Below, piece by piece: positions 1 through 10,509 of a DNA stretch of 64,000 nucleotides. The first letter of the stretch is position 1, and each line of letters starts with the position of its first letter. The DNA is taken from NCBI RefSeq assembly GCF_019805165.1, contig NZ_RWIJ01000013.1:83255-147254 (forward strand), written 5' to 3'. A program made the translations under genes and the position numbers. The notes beneath the pieces were generated by a model that saw only the letters and a program-made list of their open reading frames with translations, made no database searches and was not told the origin of the DNA. The stretch comes from Azospirillum sp. 412522 (GTDB lineage: Bacteria; Pseudomonadota; Alphaproteobacteria; Azospirillales; Azospirillaceae).

Positions 1-957
1 CTCTCGGTTTCCGAAATCGGTCTCGGCTGCATGGGCATGTCGGAGTTCTATGGCCCGACCGACGACGCCCAGTCGCTCGCCACGCTGGAACGGGCGTTGG
101 AATTGGGCGTCACCCATTATGACACCGCCGACATGTATGGCAGTGGTCATAACGAAGCGTTGCTCGCCCGCTTCCTGGCCGGCAAGCGTGATCGCATAAC
201 GATCGCCACCAAGTTCGGCATCGTCCGTCAGCCCGGCGAATATGCCCGCCGCGTCGATACCAGCCCGGCCTATGTGGCCCAAGCCTGCGACGCCTCTCTG
301 AAGCGGTTGGGGGTGGAGACCATCGACCTCTATTACGCCCACCGCCTGAACCCGGACATTCCGGTGGAGGAGACGGTCGGCGCCATGGCCGATTTGGTGA
401 GGGCGGGAAAGGTCCGCGCGCTCGGACTGTCGGAGGTGTCGGCCGCCACCCTGCGCCGCGCCCATGCCGTCCACCCCATCGCCGCGGTGCAAAGCGAATA
501 TTCGCTATGGACCCGCGATACGGAGGCCGCGGTGCTGCCGGCCTGCCGGGAGTTGGGCATTTCGCTGGTTGCCTACGCCCCGCTTGGCCGAGGCATGCTG
601 ACCGGGACCGTCAGCAGCCCGGATCAGTTCGTCGAGAACGACTTCCGACGCATCGCTCCGCGTTTCGCCGGAGAGAATTTCAACCGCAACCTTGCCTTGG
701 TCGAACAGGTGAAGGCACTTGCCGAACAGAAGGGATGCACGCCGGGACAGGTGGCGCTGGCGTGGCTGCTGACCCAGGGTTCGGAGATCCTGCCTATCCC
801 GGGAACCAAGCGCATCAGATATCTGGAGGAGAATGTCGGCGCCGCGACGGTGACTCTGACCGGAGCGGAGGCAAAGGCGTTGAGCGACGCTCTGCCGCCC
901 GGCGCAGCGGCGGGGGATCGCTATACGGCGGAGGGGATGCGGGGAGTGAATGTGTAA
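1..957 (+). CDS. aldo/keto reductase, 5' end cut by the window
   Basis: NAD(P)H-dependent oxidoreductase of the aldo/keto reductase superfamily with a TIM-barrel fold, probably cytosolic. The reading frame is open from base 1 and already contains the family's first strand ([15 protein letters not shown]), so the true start lies a few codons before the window; the ATG at base 31 is internal. Visible catalytic residues are the Asp and Tyr of HYDTADMYG, the Lys of ATKFG and the His of YYAHRLNP. The C-terminal cofactor segment reads [16 protein letters not shown]. About 318 residues are visible, close to the usual 325-335. Sequence style matches the YhdN/Tas-like group that is often annotated as an aldehyde or pyridoxal reductase, but the substrate cannot be told from sequence. 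It converges on the methyltransferase gene downstream. Confidence 0.9.
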   Translation, partial: LSVSEIGLGCMGMSEFYGPTDDAQSLATLERALELGVTHYDTADMYGSGHNEALLARFLAGKRDRITIATKFGIVRQPGEYARRVDTSPAYVAQACDASLKRLGVETIDLYYAHRLNPDIPVEETVGAMADLVRAGKVRALGLSEVSAATLRRAHAVHPIAAVQSEYSLWTRDTEAAVLPACRELGISLVAYAPLGRGMLTGTVSSPDQFVENDFRRIAPRFAGENFNRNLALVEQVKALAEQKGCTPGQVALAWLLTQGSEILPIPGTKRIRYLEENVGAATVTLTGAEAKALSDALPPGAAAGDRYTAEGMRGVNV

Positions 958-1005
958 CGTTGAGGTGGGGAGTCGTCGCCTGTCGATGCCTCCCCATTGC
1001 GTCCG

Positions 1006-2028
1006 CTACTTCGGTGTCCCCGACCAGACCTGGAACTGCGTGGTTTCCATCAGCATGTCGCTATGACCGAAAGCGGTCTTGAACAGCTTGCCCACACCGG
1101 CCGTCCGCTGGGTCACCGCCACCAAACTGCCGCGCAGCTTCAGATACTGCTTCGTCCCCGCCACCAGCGAGTCCAGCATACCGAAATCCTCGTCCTTTCC
1201 GCGGTGAAGCGGCGGGTTGGACAGGATCAAGCCAAAGCGTTCGCGGGTGCCCAGTCCACCCAGGCCATCGCTCAGGACCAGCTCGGCATCCGGCACATTC
1301 TGGCGGGCAGCGTGCAGCGCCACCGCGTCGATGTCCAGCAGGGTCAGCGGCGCATCGGGCTGGCGTTCACGCACCGCGCGCGCGATCACCCCGGCGCCGC
1401 AGCCGAAATCCAGAATGCGGGTCCCGGCCGCGACCTCCGGCAGCACCTTCAGCAGACATTCGGTTCCGGCATCCAGATGCCCGTGGGCGAACAGGCCGGG
1501 GTAGGACACCAGCTCGAGCGTCCGGTCCGGCAGAGGCAGGGCGACGGTCTGCCGCCAGTCCTCCAGTTCCCCCTTGGCCGGCACGTCGGTACGCCGGGTC
1601 AACAGCAACCGGGTGCGCCGCTTGATGATCAGCGTGTCCGGCTCCTCCGCCAGACCGTCGAGATGCTTGGGTGCGCTGGTCACACCCTCGTCGTTGCCGC
1701 CGGCGATCCACAGCGGCGCACCGGGGACGAGGCGGGAGGCCAGCGCATGCAGCGCCATCTCGAACCCGGCCCAGCCGCGCGGCAAGCGCAGCACGGCGCC
1801 ATCGTACGGCCCTTCGGCCGGCCAAGGCGCCGCAGCCTGCCCGCCAATCGCAAGCCGGTTCCACGCCACCACCTCGGCCCCGCCGTCGCGGAGGGCGTCG
1901 GCGATGGCACCATCGCTGTCAAAGGCGACGAGGATCCGGCCCTGCGGCCGTATCTCGGACAGGGCTTCGGCGGCCACGGCGGCGACAATAGAGTCGCGGT
2001 CCGTAGCCCGGTTGTCAAGACGTGCCAC
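1006..2028 (-). CDS. rsmC: class I SAM methyltransferase, RsmC/RlmG-like
   Basis: Probable rRNA guanine-N2 methyltransferase of the RsmC/RlmG type (340 residues, normal for the family). The N-terminal half (to about residue 160) is a degenerate methyltransferase-like domain. The C-terminal half carries the active Rossmann domain, with SAM-binding ILDFGCGAGV near residue 207 and the catalytic NPPLH motif near 270 (NPPFH in Escherichia coli RsmC). It lies four bases downstream of smpB on the same strand, as the last gene of a dapA-smpB-rsmC unit. That position next to smpB agrees with a ribosome-related job. Whether the target is 16S G1207 or another guanine is inferred from family only. Confidence 0.8.
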   Translation of the reverse strand: MARLDNRATDRDSIVAAVAAEALSEIRPQGRILVAFDSDGAIADALRDGGAEVVAWNRLAIGGQAAAPWPAEGPYDGAVLRLPRGWAGFEMALHALASRLVPGAPLWIAGGNDEGVTSAPKHLDGLAEEPDTLIIKRRTRLLLTRRTDVPAKGELEDWRQTVALPLPDRTLELVSYPGLFAHGHLDAGTECLLKVLPEVAAGTRILDFGCGAGVIARAVRERQPDAPLTLLDIDAVALHAARQNVPDAELVLSDGLGGLGTRERFGLILSNPPLHRGKDEDFGMLDSLVAGTKQYLKLRGSLVAVTQRTAGVGKLFKTAFGHSDMLMETTQFQVWSGTPK

Positions 2029-2032
2029 CGGA

Positions 2033-2506
2033 TCAGCCCTTGTCGCGCATCAGCCGCGCCTTGTCGCGCTGCCAGCTGCGCTCCTTCTCGCTCTCGCGCT
2101 TGTCATGCTTCTTCTTGCCGGTGGCGAGGCCGATCTCGACCTTGGCGTAGCCGCGGTCGTTGAAATAGACCGACATCGGCACCAGCGTGACGCCCTTCTG
2201 CTTGATGCCGGCCGCGAGCTTGTCCAGCTCGCGGCGGCGGACCAGCAGCTTGCGCGGACGCTTCGGCTCGTGCTGATCGATGCGGCCAGCCTGAAGATAT
2301 TCGGGAATGTACGCATTGAACAGGTACAGCTCCCCACTCTTCAGGCCGGCATAGGCCTCGTTCACACTGGCGCGGCCGCCGCGCAGCGACTTCACCTCCG
2401 ACCCGGTCAGCATGATCCCGGCCTCGAGGACATCATCGATGAAGAAGTCGAACCGCGCGCGGCGGTTCTGCGCCGCATATTTTTTCGCTTCCTCGCGCGT
2501 CGCCAA
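2033..2506 (-). CDS. smpB: SsrA-binding protein SmpB
   Basis: Small cytosolic RNA-binding protein that brings tmRNA to stalled ribosomes in trans-translation. At 157 residues it has the standard length. It shows the family hallmarks: an N-terminal [10 protein letters not shown] stretch, GSEVKSLR near residue 38, the AYIPEY segment, and a basic C-terminal tail ([24 protein letters not shown]) that enters the empty mRNA channel. It sits 30 bases downstream of dapA and is probably co-transcribed with it. The tmRNA gene itself is not in the window. Confidence 0.97.
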   Translation of the reverse strand: MATREEAKKYAAQNRRARFDFFIDDVLEAGIMLTGSEVKSLRGGRASVNEAYAGLKSGELYLFNAYIPEYLQAGRIDQHEPKRPRKLLVRRRELDKLAAGIKQKGVTLVPMSVYFNDRGYAKVEIGLATGKKKHDKRESEKERSWQRDKARLMRDKG

Positions 2507-2536
2507 GTCTCTCTCCTATACGGCCCGTTCCGTCGC

Positions 2537-3412
2537 TCAGGACAACAGGCCGGCTTTGGTCATGGCTCCCCGCACGGCGGCACGGGCGGTCTCCGTAGCC
2601 GGAACCAGCGGCAGCCGCATCTCGTCGCTGCCAAGGCCGAGCAGGCTGGCAGCGAACTTCACCGGGGCCGGGCTGGTCTCGACGAACATCGAGTCGTGCA
2701 GCGGCGACAGCACGTCGCGCAGGCGGAAGGCTTCCTTCAGGTCGCCCTTGGCCCAGGTGGTCTGCATGGCGGAGCACAGCGCCGGTGCGATGTTGGCGGT
2801 GACGGAGATGCAGCCGACGCCGCCCTGCGCGTTGAAGGCCAGCGCGGTGGCGTCCTCGCCCGACAGCTGGATGAAGTCGGGGCCGACCTCCTGCAGCAGG
2901 CGGGACGGGCGGGACAGGTCGGCGGTAGCGTCCTTCACGCCGACGATGTTGGGCAGCTTCGCAAGCCGGGCCATCGTCGCCACAGACATATCCACGACAC
3001 TGCGGCCCGGAATGTTGTAGATAAAGATCGGCAAATCCGCCGCGTCATGGATCGCCTTGAAATGCTGGTAGAGACCCTCTTGAGACGGCTTGTTGTAATA
3101 GGGCGTGACCACGAGAGCCGCCTGCGCGCCCGCCTGACGGGCGTGGCGGGTCAGGGCGATCGCCTCGTCGGTCGAGTTGGAGCCGGTCCCGGCCATCACC
3201 GGAACCTTGCCGCCAGCCGCTTCGATGCACAGCTCCACGACGCGGTTGTGTTCCTCGTGGGACAGGGTCGGCGACTCGCCGGTAGTGCCGCAGGGCACAA
3301 GACCGTGCGTGCCCTGGGCGACCTGCCACTCCACGAAGGACTGGAAGGCCTTCTCGTCCACTTTCCCGCCCTTGAACGGAGTCAGAAGGGCGACGATGGA
3401 ACCGTGGAACAT
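2537..3412 (-). CDS. dapA: 4-hydroxy-tetrahydrodipicolinate synthase DapA
   Basis: Condenses pyruvate with aspartate semialdehyde at the entry to lysine and meso-diaminopimelate synthesis; cytosolic TIM-barrel homotetramer. The 291 residues match the family length. Visible motifs are GTTGESPTL near residue 43 (the Thr of the proton relay), the Tyr of IYNIPGRS near 133, and the Schiff-base Lys in VGVKDATAD near 161. It is the first gene of dapA-smpB-rsmC. It is divergent from the lytic transglycosylase gene with only 36 bases between the start codons, so the two promoters must overlap or lie inside the neighbouring 5' ends. Confidence 0.97.
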   Translation of the reverse strand: MFHGSIVALLTPFKGGKVDEKAFQSFVEWQVAQGTHGLVPCGTTGESPTLSHEEHNRVVELCIEAAGGKVPVMAGTGSNSTDEAIALTRHARQAGAQAALVVTPYYNKPSQEGLYQHFKAIHDAADLPIFIYNIPGRSVVDMSVATMARLAKLPNIVGVKDATADLSRPSRLLQEVGPDFIQLSGEDATALAFNAQGGVGCISVTANIAPALCSAMQTTWAKGDLKEAFRLRDVLSPLHDSMFVETSPAPVKFAASLLGLGSDEMRLPLVPATETARAAVRGAMTKAGLLS

Positions 3413-3448
3413 GGCTGCCTCCTCAGTCGGCTTAGCTGGAAAAAAGAG

Positions 3449-5434
3449 TTGCGCACATTATCCCTCCCCGCCGCCCTCGGCAAGAGCGCCCGGACCACTG
3501 TTTTCGCGGGTCTCCTCACCCTTTTCGCGGCGCTTCCCGGCGCTCTTCCCGCCGCGGCGCTGAGTCCGCAGGACATCGCCATCTATCGCGAGGCTTTCAA
3601 GCTCGCCGACGACGAGCGGCTGGCCGAGGCATTGTCGGCGGCCTCCCGTGCCCAGGACCCGTTACCGGCGAAGGTTCTGCGCTGGATCGCGCTGGCCAAC
3701 CCCGGCGGCGGCGGGTTCGCCGACATCGCCGGCTTCATCCGCGAGAATCCGGACTGGCCGAACATGGCGGCGCTGCGCCGTCAGGCGGAGATGGCGATGC
3801 CCGACATCCCGCCGGCCGAGGTGGTGGAATGGTTCCGTCAGAACCCGCCGGTGACCAACGACGGCTTCGTCCGCTATGCCGACGCGCTGATCGCGACGGG
3901 CGGCGTGGAGCGCGCGACCGCCCTCGTCCGCAAGCAGTGGGCCGACGCCACCTTCACCCCGGACGAGGAAGCGACCTTCCTCTCCCACTACACGCCCTAT
4001 CTGCGTCAGCAGGACCACAAGGCGCGCATAGATCGCCTGCTGTGGGCCAAGCAGGAGGCGCCGGTCCGCCGGATGCTCCCCTTCTTCGACGAGGCCTACG
4101 ACACGCTGATCGAGGCGCGCATCGCGCTCGACGGCGATAGCGCCGGTGCCGATGCCGCGTTGTCGCGCGTGCCGCCCGGCCTGCTCAGCGATCCCGGCCT
4201 GATGTTCGACCGCGCCCGCTACCTGCGGCGCAGGGGCGACGATGCCGGCGCGCTGGAGATCATCGCCCGGGCCGGCACCGACATGGGCCGGCCGCAAGCC
4301 TGGTGGTCGGAGCGCCATCTGTTGGCCCGCCGGGCGATGGAGCGCGGCGACTACAACCTCGCCTACCGTCTGGTCAGCGCCAACGGCATGAGCGAGGGCA
4401 GTTCCTTCGCCGATGCGGAGTTCCTGTCGGGCTTCCTGGCCCTGCGCTTTCTCGACAAGCCTTCGGAAGCCTTCGCCCATTTCCACAAGCTCTACCGCTC
4501 CGTCACCGCCCCGATCAGCAAGGCGCGCGGCGCCTACTGGTGCGGCCGCGCGGCTGAGGCGCTGGGGCAGGCCGGACCGGCGCGCGACTGGTACGCCAAG
4601 GCGGCGACCTATCCCACCACCTTCTACGGCCAGTTGGCGTTCCGCCATGTCTCCGGCGGAGCGGTCACCCTGCCGACGCCGCCGACGGTCTCCAGCGCCG
4701 ATACGGCCGCCTTCAACAGGCGCGAGATGGTGCGGGTCGCCCGCCTGCTGGCGGAGATCGGCGGGAACGCGACCGATCAGGTGACCAGCTTCGTCCGCCG
4801 CATCAGCCTGGATGCCAAGACACCGGCCGACTATGCGCTGGTCGCCAGACTGGCAAACGATGTCGGCCGCCGCGACCTTGCCGTCGCCGCCGCCAAGGAT
4901 GCCGCCCAGAACGAGGTGTTCCTGGTCGAGGCCGGCTATCCGATGATCGACGCCCGCCCTGCGGCGCCGGAGCTGGCGCTGATCCACGGCATCATCCGTC
5001 AGGAAAGCACCTTCAACCCCACCATCGTCTCCTCCGCCGGTGCGCGCGGGCTGATGCAGCTGATGCCGACGACGGCGCAGCTGGTGGCGGGAAAGCTTGG
5101 GCTGAAGCATACCAACGCCCGGCTGACTTCCGATCCCGGCTACAACGTCACGCTGGGGTCCGCCTATCTGGCCGAGTTGATCGACCGATTCAATGGTTCC
5201 TGGGTACTGGCCATCGCCGGCTACAATGCCGGGCCGAACCGCGTGCGCCAGTGGATCCAGACTTATGGCGATCCGCGCACGGAAGCCATCGACGTGGTCG
5301 ATTGGATCGAGCTGATCCCGATCTCGGAAACCCGCAACTATGTCCAGCGCGTGCTGGAAGCTGTCCAGGTCTATCGCGCCCGCCTGAACGGCGACCGGGC
5401 AGAGCCGAACCTGGACAGGGATCTGCGGCGCTAG
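3449..5434 (+). CDS. slt: soluble lytic murein transglycosylase (Slt70 type)
   Basis: Periplasmic enzyme that cleaves glycan strands of peptidoglycan to 1,6-anhydromuropeptides. The frame stays open far upstream through dapA antisense, so the start was chosen at TTG 3449. This start gives a basic n-region, a hydrophobic stretch ([20 protein letters not shown]) and a likely signal-peptidase site, and a GGA lies just upstream; GTG 3404 is a weaker alternative because it overlaps dapA. The product is 661 residues, typical of Slt. An alpha-helical superhelix fills residues 35-480. The C-terminal SLT domain holds the catalytic Glu in RQESTFNP, then [10 protein letters not shown] and [10 protein letters not shown]. 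Confidence 0.93.
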   Translation: MRTLSLPAALGKSARTTVFAGLLTLFAALPGALPAAALSPQDIAIYREAFKLADDERLAEALSAASRAQDPLPAKVLRWIALANPGGGGFADIAGFIRENPDWPNMAALRRQAEMAMPDIPPAEVVEWFRQNPPVTNDGFVRYADALIATGGVERATALVRKQWADATFTPDEEATFLSHYTPYLRQQDHKARIDRLLWAKQEAPVRRMLPFFDEAYDTLIEARIALDGDSAGADAALSRVPPGLLSDPGLMFDRARYLRRRGDDAGALEIIARAGTDMGRPQAWWSERHLLARRAMERGDYNLAYRLVSANGMSEGSSFADAEFLSGFLALRFLDKPSEAFAHFHKLYRSVTAPISKARGAYWCGRAAEALGQAGPARDWYAKAATYPTTFYGQLAFRHVSGGAVTLPTPPTVSSADTAAFNRREMVRVARLLAEIGGNATDQVTSFVRRISLDAKTPADYALVARLANDVGRRDLAVAAAKDAAQNEVFLVEAGYPMIDARPAAPELALIHGIIRQESTFNPTIVSSAGARGLMQLMPTTAQLVAGKLGLKHTNARLTSDPGYNVTLGSAYLAELIDRFNGSWVLAIAGYNAGPNRVRQWIQTYGDPRTEAIDVVDWIELIPISETRNYVQRVLEAVQVYRARLNGDRAEPNLDRDLRR

Positions 5435-5488
5435 GCCGGTCCAGTTGGAGAGGAGCGGCGAAGAATGCCCCCCTCTCCAATAACGCCA

Positions 5489-5677
5489 TCATGCGGTCGT
5501 CGGATTGGGCATTCCCGGCATCGGCTCGTCAGCCGGCGGCGGCACTTCCGGCAGAATGCCGGGATTGTCCGGCACCGGATAAGGATCTGGCGTCGTCGGT
5601 CGGTCGGGCTGGGGCGGATTCGGATTGGATGGCGGCGGAATCTCCCCGGGGGTGGACGGCTTCTGTGGATCGCTCAT
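5489..5677 (-). CDS. small proline-rich hypothetical protein
   Basis: A 62-residue protein starting MSDPQKPSTPGE, with about one third proline and no hydrophobic segment or recognisable domain. The start is supported by an AGGAG Shine-Dalgarno sequence eight bases upstream; an upstream in-frame ATG lacks this and would overlap the neighbouring gene. It follows the entericidin-like gene on the same strand after a 40-base gap, so the two may be co-transcribed. It is probably intrinsically disordered. No function can be given, and strong composition bias means it could be a chance frame, but the ribosome-binding site argues for a real gene. Confidence 0.5.
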   Translation of the reverse strand: MSDPQKPSTPGEIPPPSNPNPPQPDRPTTPDPYPVPDNPGILPEVPPPADEPMPGMPNPTTA

Positions 5678-5717
5678 GCGGAAACTCCTGCAAGGGAAAT
5701 GGTCCTGGGGTAACGCC

Positions 5718-5903
5718 TCAGTCGACCGTCCGTTCAATCGCCCGGCCGCCCGCTTGAACGTCCTGGCCGGCACCCTCCACCGTATTGCAGCCGGTCAGCA
5801 TGGCGGCGAGCGCCATCAGGAAGGTCAGGATCACCACCTCGCGCGCGGGAAACGGAATGGCACGGGCGGTGGCGCGCTGCCGGCGGTTCTTGGCGTGCTG
5901 CAT
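5718..5903 (-). CDS. entericidin A/B family lipoprotein
   Basis: A 61-residue protein whose second half is a typical entericidin: a hydrophobic signal (VVILTFLMALAAML), the lipobox LTGC, and the mature sequence CNTVEGAGQDVQAGGRAIE. Entericidins are tiny outer- or inner-membrane lipoproteins linked in enterobacteria to programmed lysis in stationary phase. In alphaproteobacteria they are common single genes of unclear role. The start at 5903 has a GGAGAG ribosome-binding site six bases upstream. This start leaves an unusually long basic n-region (KNRRQRATAR), though an internal Met just before the lipobox is possible. No second entericidin (antidote) gene is next to it. Confidence 0.85.
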   Translation of the reverse strand: MQHAKNRRQRATARAIPFPAREVVILTFLMALAAMLTGCNTVEGAGQDVQAGGRAIERTVD

Positions 5904-6212
5904 GGCGTCTCTCCGGACTTCGGGTGAGGGGGCGGGAGGCTGGGGGTTGGGAAAAGCGGAATGGGCGATTGCCTTGGGTGTCGTTCATCTCTGATTCTGA
6001 CAACGCGATGACGGCGGCTTGGTTCCGCACCCCACCTTCCCGCCATGCAGTGAATGCAAAGGTCCTTTCGGGACGCGTGAAATCCTTGACGCGGTACGCC
6101 TAGCGGTCAAGATGACCGGCTTTTGCGCAGTCTGCCCGCTTTGCGGTCAGGCCTTACGGACCGGCCGCGCCGCAGCGACGACCGCCACATTTCTTCCACC
6201 ACAGGTTTTGTC
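5904..6212. other. 309-base intergenic region, divergent promoter region
   Basis: Lies between the divergently transcribed entericidin-like and MATE pump genes, so it must hold both promoters. No convincing protein is encoded. A TTGACG with a nearby GTCAA half around 6085-6112 is the only sequence resembling a -35 element or operator, and no good -10 follows it, so the MATE promoter is not assigned. Confidence 0.4.
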
Positions 6213-7571
6213 ATGAGCACCGCCACCCTGCCCGCCCCCGAGCCGTTGCGTGCGCGTCTCGCAGCCCACATCGGCGAATTGCTGCGGCTGGCGGCACCTG
6301 TCATCGTCTCCCGCGCCGGGCTGATGGTGATGATGGCGGTCGACACCGCCATCGTCGGGCGTTTCTCGGCGCAGGAGCTTGCCTATTACGGGCTGGCCCA
6401 TCTGCCGGGCAACATCATGGTCGGCACCGGCGTCGGATTGCTGATGGGCACGGTGATGATCACCGCCCACGCCTTCGGCGCCGGGACCGATGCCGATTGC
6501 GGACGGGCGTGGCGCCGGTCTGTCCCTTACGCGCTGTTGCTGGGGGTGCTGTTCGCGTTGGTCTCGCTGCTGGGCGACCCGTTGTTCCAGGCCGGCGGGC
6601 AGACGCCGGAGATGGCGTCGGGCGGCGCCCATGTGCTGGCGGTGCTGGGGCTCGGGGCGCCTGGCATGATGCTCTACATCACCACCGGTTTCTTCCTGGA
6701 GGGCATCAAGCGCCCGCTTCCCGGCATGGTCGCCATGGTGATCGGCAACCTTGTCAACGCCGCGCTCGCCTGGGCGCTGGTCTGGGGGCATGTCGGGCTG
6801 GAGCCGCTGGGTGCCGTCGGGTCCGCCTGGGCGACCACCGTCGTGCGCTGGGCCATGGGACTGGGGCTGGTCGCCTATGTCTGGTGGATGCGCGACCATG
6901 ACCGCTGGCAGGTGCGCCGGCCGGTGTCCGACTGGTGGCGCGGCGCGGCCCGTCAACGCCATCTCGGCTATGCCGCCGGGCTCAGCATCGGGGTGGAGAG
7001 CGGGGCCTTCGGCGGGCTGGGCCTGTTCGCCGGGATGATCTCGCCGCTGGCGCTGGGCGCCTACACGGTCGGGCTGAACCTGACCGCCCTGCCCTTCATG
7101 GCGGCCGTCGGCCTAGCCTCGGCCACGGCGGTACGGGTCGGTGTGGCGTATGGCCGCGGCGACCGCAGCGACATCGCGCTAGCCGGCTGGACCGGGCTGG
7201 GCGTCACCAGCGCGATCCTGGCCTGCGTCGGCATCCTCTACCGCAGCCTGCCCGATGCGCTGGGTGCCATCTACTCCAGCGACCCGCAACTGCTGGAAGC
7301 GGTGGTGCCGCTGATCGCCTTCACCGCCTGGATCCTGATCGCCGACGGCGGCCAGACGGTGATGGCGAATGCGTTGCGCGGCCGGCACGATGCCTGGATC
7401 CCCACGGCGCTGCACTTCTTCTCCTACGCGGTGGTGATGATCCCGGTGTCCGCCTTCCTGGTCTTCGGTCTCGGGCACGGTGTCCATGGACTCTTCGAAG
7501 GAATCCTGGTCGCCAGCCTGGTGTCGGTCACCATCCTCTCGCTTCGGTTCGCGTATCTGAGCCGACGCTGA
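6213..7571 (+). CDS. MATE family multidrug efflux pump (NorM-like)
   Basis: Inner-membrane cation-coupled exporter of the multi-antimicrobial extrusion family, 452 residues, with about twelve hydrophobic segments in two homologous halves. The start is ATG 6213 (MSTATLPAPEP); the frame is open for 30 codons further upstream, but those residues are not family-like. Family signatures include APVIVSRAGLMVMMAVDTAIVGR in the first helix (visible at residues 26-48) and the FFLEGIKRP loop between helices. The closest characterised relatives are NorM-type pumps exporting fluoroquinolones and cationic dyes; the natural substrate here is unknown. It is followed by a short GC hairpin and then the gyrA promoter. 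Its position next to the fluoroquinolone target gene gyrA is probably coincidental. Confidence 0.9.
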   Translation: MSTATLPAPEPLRARLAAHIGELLRLAAPVIVSRAGLMVMMAVDTAIVGRFSAQELAYYGLAHLPGNIMVGTGVGLLMGTVMITAHAFGAGTDADCGRAWRRSVPYALLLGVLFALVSLLGDPLFQAGGQTPEMASGGAHVLAVLGLGAPGMMLYITTGFFLEGIKRPLPGMVAMVIGNLVNAALAWALVWGHVGLEPLGAVGSAWATTVVRWAMGLGLVAYVWWMRDHDRWQVRRPVSDWWRGAARQRHLGYAAGLSIGVESGAFGGLGLFAGMISPLALGAYTVGLNLTALPFMAAVGLASATAVRVGVAYGRGDRSDIALAGWTGLGVTSAILACVGILYRSLPDALGAIYSSDPQLLEAVVPLIAFTAWILIADGGQTVMANALRGRHDAWIPTALHFFSYAVVMIPVSAFLVFGLGHGVHGLFEGILVASLVSVTILSLRFAYLSRR

Positions 7572-7572
7572 T

Positions 7573-7590
7573 CGGGGCTTTCCGGCCCCG
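7573..7590 (+). terminator. short GC hairpin after the MATE gene
   Basis: CGGGGC and GCCCCG form a perfect 6-bp stem with a 6-base loop directly after the MATE stop codon. No T-run follows, so termination strength is doubtful. Confidence 0.35.
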
Positions 7591-7595
7591 AATCA

Positions 7596-7624
7596 TTGTG
7601 TGCAATTGCGAGAGTTGCTATATT
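7596..7624 (+). promoter_or_regulatory. probable sigma-70-type promoter of gyrA-coaD
   Basis: TTGTGT (7596-7601), a 17-base spacer, then TATATT (7619-7624). It lies about 75 bases before the gyrA start in the only AT-rich patch of this gap. Spacing and both hexamers are close to the consensus. Confidence 0.6.
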
Positions 7625-7700
7625 TCCTGGGCAAAACCTTCGGCCCGCAAGGCCGGTGACTGCCGCGGATTCGTCAAGCGGCGGCGCATACGAAGAATGA

Positions 7701-10484
7701 GTGTCCTGCTTGAGCAATACGCCCCTTCCTCCCGCCTCCGACATCGCGCCGATCAACATCGAAGACGAGATGCGGAAATCGTATCTCGACTACGCGATGA
7801 GCGTGATCGTGAGCCGTGCCCTGCCCGACGTCCGCGACGGGCTGAAGCCGGTGCACCGGCGCATCCTCTACGCGATGAAGGAGGGCGGGTACGACTCGAC
7901 CAAGCCTTATAAGAAGTCGGCGCGCATCGTCGGCGACGTGATGGGTAAATACCACCCGCACGGCGACAGCGCGATCTACGACGCCATGGTCCGCATGGCG
8001 CAGGACTTCTCCATGCGCCTGCCGCTGATCGACGGTCAGGGCAATTTCGGCTCGATGGACGGCGATCCGCCGGCGGCGATGCGCTACACCGAGGCGCGTC
8101 TGGCCAAGGCGGCGGAAGCGCTGCTGGACGACATCGACAAGGACACCATCGACTTCCAGGCCAGCTACGACGATTCGGGCCGCGAGCCGACCGTCGTTCC
8201 GGCCCGCTTCCCGAACCTGCTGGTGAACGGCGCCGGCGGCATCGCCGTCGGCATGGCGACCAACATCCCGACCCACAATCTGGGCGAGGTGATCGACGCC
8301 TGCTGCGCCTACATCGACAATCCCGACGTCACGCTCGAAGAGCTGATGGAGCATGTGCCCGGCCCCGATTTCCCCACGGGCGGCCTGATCCTCGGCCGGT
8401 CGGGCAGCCGGGCGGCGCTGCAGACCGGGCGCGGCTCGATCATCCTGCGCGCCAAGACCCATTTCGAGGAGGTGCGCAAGGACCGCACCGCCATCGTCGC
8501 GACCGAGATCCCCTATCAGGTCAACAAGGCCAAGCTGATGGAGCGCATCGGCGAGGTCGTGAACGACAAGACGATCGAGGGCATCGCCGACCTGCGCGAC
8601 GAATCCGACCGCGACGGCGTGCGCGTGGTGATCGAGCTGAAGCGCGACGCGGTTCCCGACGTGGTGCTGGCCCAGCTGTTCCGCCACACCCAGCTCCAGA
8701 CCTCCTTCGGCGTCAACATGCTGGCGTTGAACGGCGGCCGTCCGGAGCTGATGAATCTCCTAAACGTCATCACCGCGTTCGTCCGCTTCCGCGAGCAGGT
8801 CATCACCCGCCGGACCGAGTTCCTGCTGGGCAAGGCGCGCGAGCGGGCGCACACCTTGGTCGGTCTGGCGGTCGCCGTCGCCAACCTGGACGCGATGATC
8901 GAGCTGATCCGCAGCGCGCCCGATCCGGTCTGGGCGCGCGAGGAGATGATGAACCGCGAGTGGCCGGTCCATGACGTCGGTCCGCTGATCGAGCTGATCG
9001 ACGAGCCGGGCCGCGGCGTCAGCGAACAGGGCACCTACCGCCTGTCCGAAGTCCAGGCCCGTGCCATCCTCGACCTGCGTCTGCACCGCCTGACCGGGCT
9101 GGAGCGCGACAAGATCGGCGCCGAGCTGAAGGATGTCACCGACCAGATCGCCGACTTCCTCGCCACGCTCGCCAACCGGCCGAAGCTGATGGGGATCCTG
9201 CGCGACGAGCTGGTGGAGATGAAGGAACGGTTCGGCACCCCCCGCCGCACCGAAATCCAGGATCTCGAGTTCGAGGCCGACATCGAGGACCTGATCCAGC
9301 GCGAGGACATGGTCGTCACCGTCAGCCAGTCCGGCTACGTGAAGCGGGTGCCGCTGTCGACCTACCGCGCGCAGAAGCGCGGCGGCAAGGGCCGTTCCGG
9401 CATGTCGATGAAGGCGGAGGACGCGGTCAGTGACCTGTTCGTCGCCAACACCCACACGCCGCTCCTGCTCTTCTCGAACCGCGGCATGGTCTACAAGCTG
9501 AAGGTCTACCGCCTGCCGCTCGGCAACCCGCAGGCGCGCGGCAAGGCCTTCGTCAACCTGTTGCCGCTGATCGACGGGGAGACCATCACCACCGTCCTGC
9601 CGCTGCCGGAGGACGAGGCCGCCTGGTCCGATCTGCATGTCGTCTTCGCCACCTCGAAGGGCAATGTCCGCCGCAACCGCATGTCGGACTTCGCCAACAT
9701 CCGCTCCAACGGCCTGATCGCCATGAAGCTGGAGGAGGAAGGCGAGCGGCTGATCGGCGTCCACACCTGCTCCGAGACTGACGACGTCCTGCTGGCGACG
9801 CGCGGCGGCAAGTGCATCCGCTTCCCGGTGGACGATGTGCGCGTCTTCGCCGGCCGCACCTCCACCGGTGTCCGCGGCATCAAGCTGGCCGACGGGGACG
9901 AGGTGGTGTCTCTGTCGATCCTGGCCCACGTCGATGCCACGCCCGAGGAGCGCGCTGCCTTCTTCAAGATGAAGCGCGACGAGGGGCTGGAGATGGAGGG
10001 CGAGGCCGCGCCGGAAGCGGACGAGGTTCCGGCCGACAGCGTCACCCTGTCGCAGGAGCGTTACGAGGAACTGAAACAGAAGGAACAGTATATTCTCACC
10101 GTCTCCGACCGCGGCTATGGCAAGCGCAGCTCGTCCTACGAGTATCGCACTGCCGGACGCGGGGGCCAGGGCATCTGGAACATGGAGATGGGCGAGCGTA
10201 ACGGCTCCATCGTCGCGGCCTTCCCGGTCGAATCGAACCATCAGGTGATGATGGTCACCAACGGCGGCCAGGTGATCCGCATGCCGCTGCATGACGTGCG
10301 GGTGGCCGGCCGGAAGACGCTGGGCGTCACGCTGTTCCGCGTGGGGGCGGAAGAGCGCGTGGTGTCCGTCGCCACCATCGCCGAGGAAGAGGGCGAGACT
10401 GGCGTGGGCGAGGACGGCGGGGATGCCAACGGTTCGGTCGGGTCGGTCGGCGATGCCGGCGGCTCCGCCGCGCCGAATGAATAA
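7701..10484 (+). CDS. gyrA: DNA gyrase subunit A
   Basis: Breakage-reunion subunit of the type II topoisomerase that introduces negative supercoils; works with GyrB as A2B2. The catalytic Tyr lies in [10 protein letters not shown]. The quinolone-resistance region reads [10 protein letters not shown], with Ser and Asp at the two key positions, as in sensitive alleles. The GyrA-box appears as QKRGGKG, which separates it from ParC. Six beta-pinwheel repeats fill the C-terminal third, ending in an acidic Gly-rich tail ([17 protein letters not shown]). At 927 residues it is slightly longer than the E. coli protein. The start is uncertain between GTG 7701 and TTG 7710; an ATG at 7697 is out of frame. 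coaD follows after 25 bases. Confidence 0.97.
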   Translation: MSCLSNTPLPPASDIAPINIEDEMRKSYLDYAMSVIVSRALPDVRDGLKPVHRRILYAMKEGGYDSTKPYKKSARIVGDVMGKYHPHGDSAIYDAMVRMAQDFSMRLPLIDGQGNFGSMDGDPPAAMRYTEARLAKAAEALLDDIDKDTIDFQASYDDSGREPTVVPARFPNLLVNGAGGIAVGMATNIPTHNLGEVIDACCAYIDNPDVTLEELMEHVPGPDFPTGGLILGRSGSRAALQTGRGSIILRAKTHFEEVRKDRTAIVATEIPYQVNKAKLMERIGEVVNDKTIEGIADLRDESDRDGVRVVIELKRDAVPDVVLAQLFRHTQLQTSFGVNMLALNGGRPELMNLLNVITAFVRFREQVITRRTEFLLGKARERAHTLVGLAVAVANLDAMIELIRSAPDPVWAREEMMNREWPVHDVGPLIELIDEPGRGVSEQGTYRLSEVQARAILDLRLHRLTGLERDKIGAELKDVTDQIADFLATLANRPKLMGILRDELVEMKERFGTPRRTEIQDLEFEADIEDLIQREDMVVTVSQSGYVKRVPLSTYRAQKRGGKGRSGMSMKAEDAVSDLFVANTHTPLLLFSNRGMVYKLKVYRLPLGNPQARGKAFVNLLPLIDGETITTVLPLPEDEAAWSDLHVVFATSKGNVRRNRMSDFANIRSNGLIAMKLEEEGERLIGVHTCSETDDVLLATRGGKCIRFPVDDVRVFAGRTSTGVRGIKLADGDEVVSLSILAHVDATPEERAAFFKMKRDEGLEMEGEAAPEADEVPADSVTLSQERYEELKQKEQYILTVSDRGYGKRSSSYEYRTAGRGGQGIWNMEMGERNGSIVAAFPVESNHQVMMVTNGGQVIRMPLHDVRVAGRKTLGVTLFRVGAEERVVSVATIAEEEGETGVGEDGGDANGSVGSVGDAGGSAAPNE

Positions 10485-10509
10485 CGGAAGGGCGTAGAGG
10501 GGAACTTCC

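Noticed and set aside
1574..3448. Long upstream extension of the lytic transglycosylase frame
   Set aside because: It is antisense to rsmC, smpB and dapA and shows no signal peptide or domain; the gene is taken to start at TTG 3449.
6935..7912. Plus-strand frame overlapping the end of the MATE gene and the start of gyrA
   Set aside because: It is an out-of-frame shadow of both genes; the ATG at 7697 belongs to this frame and not to gyrA.
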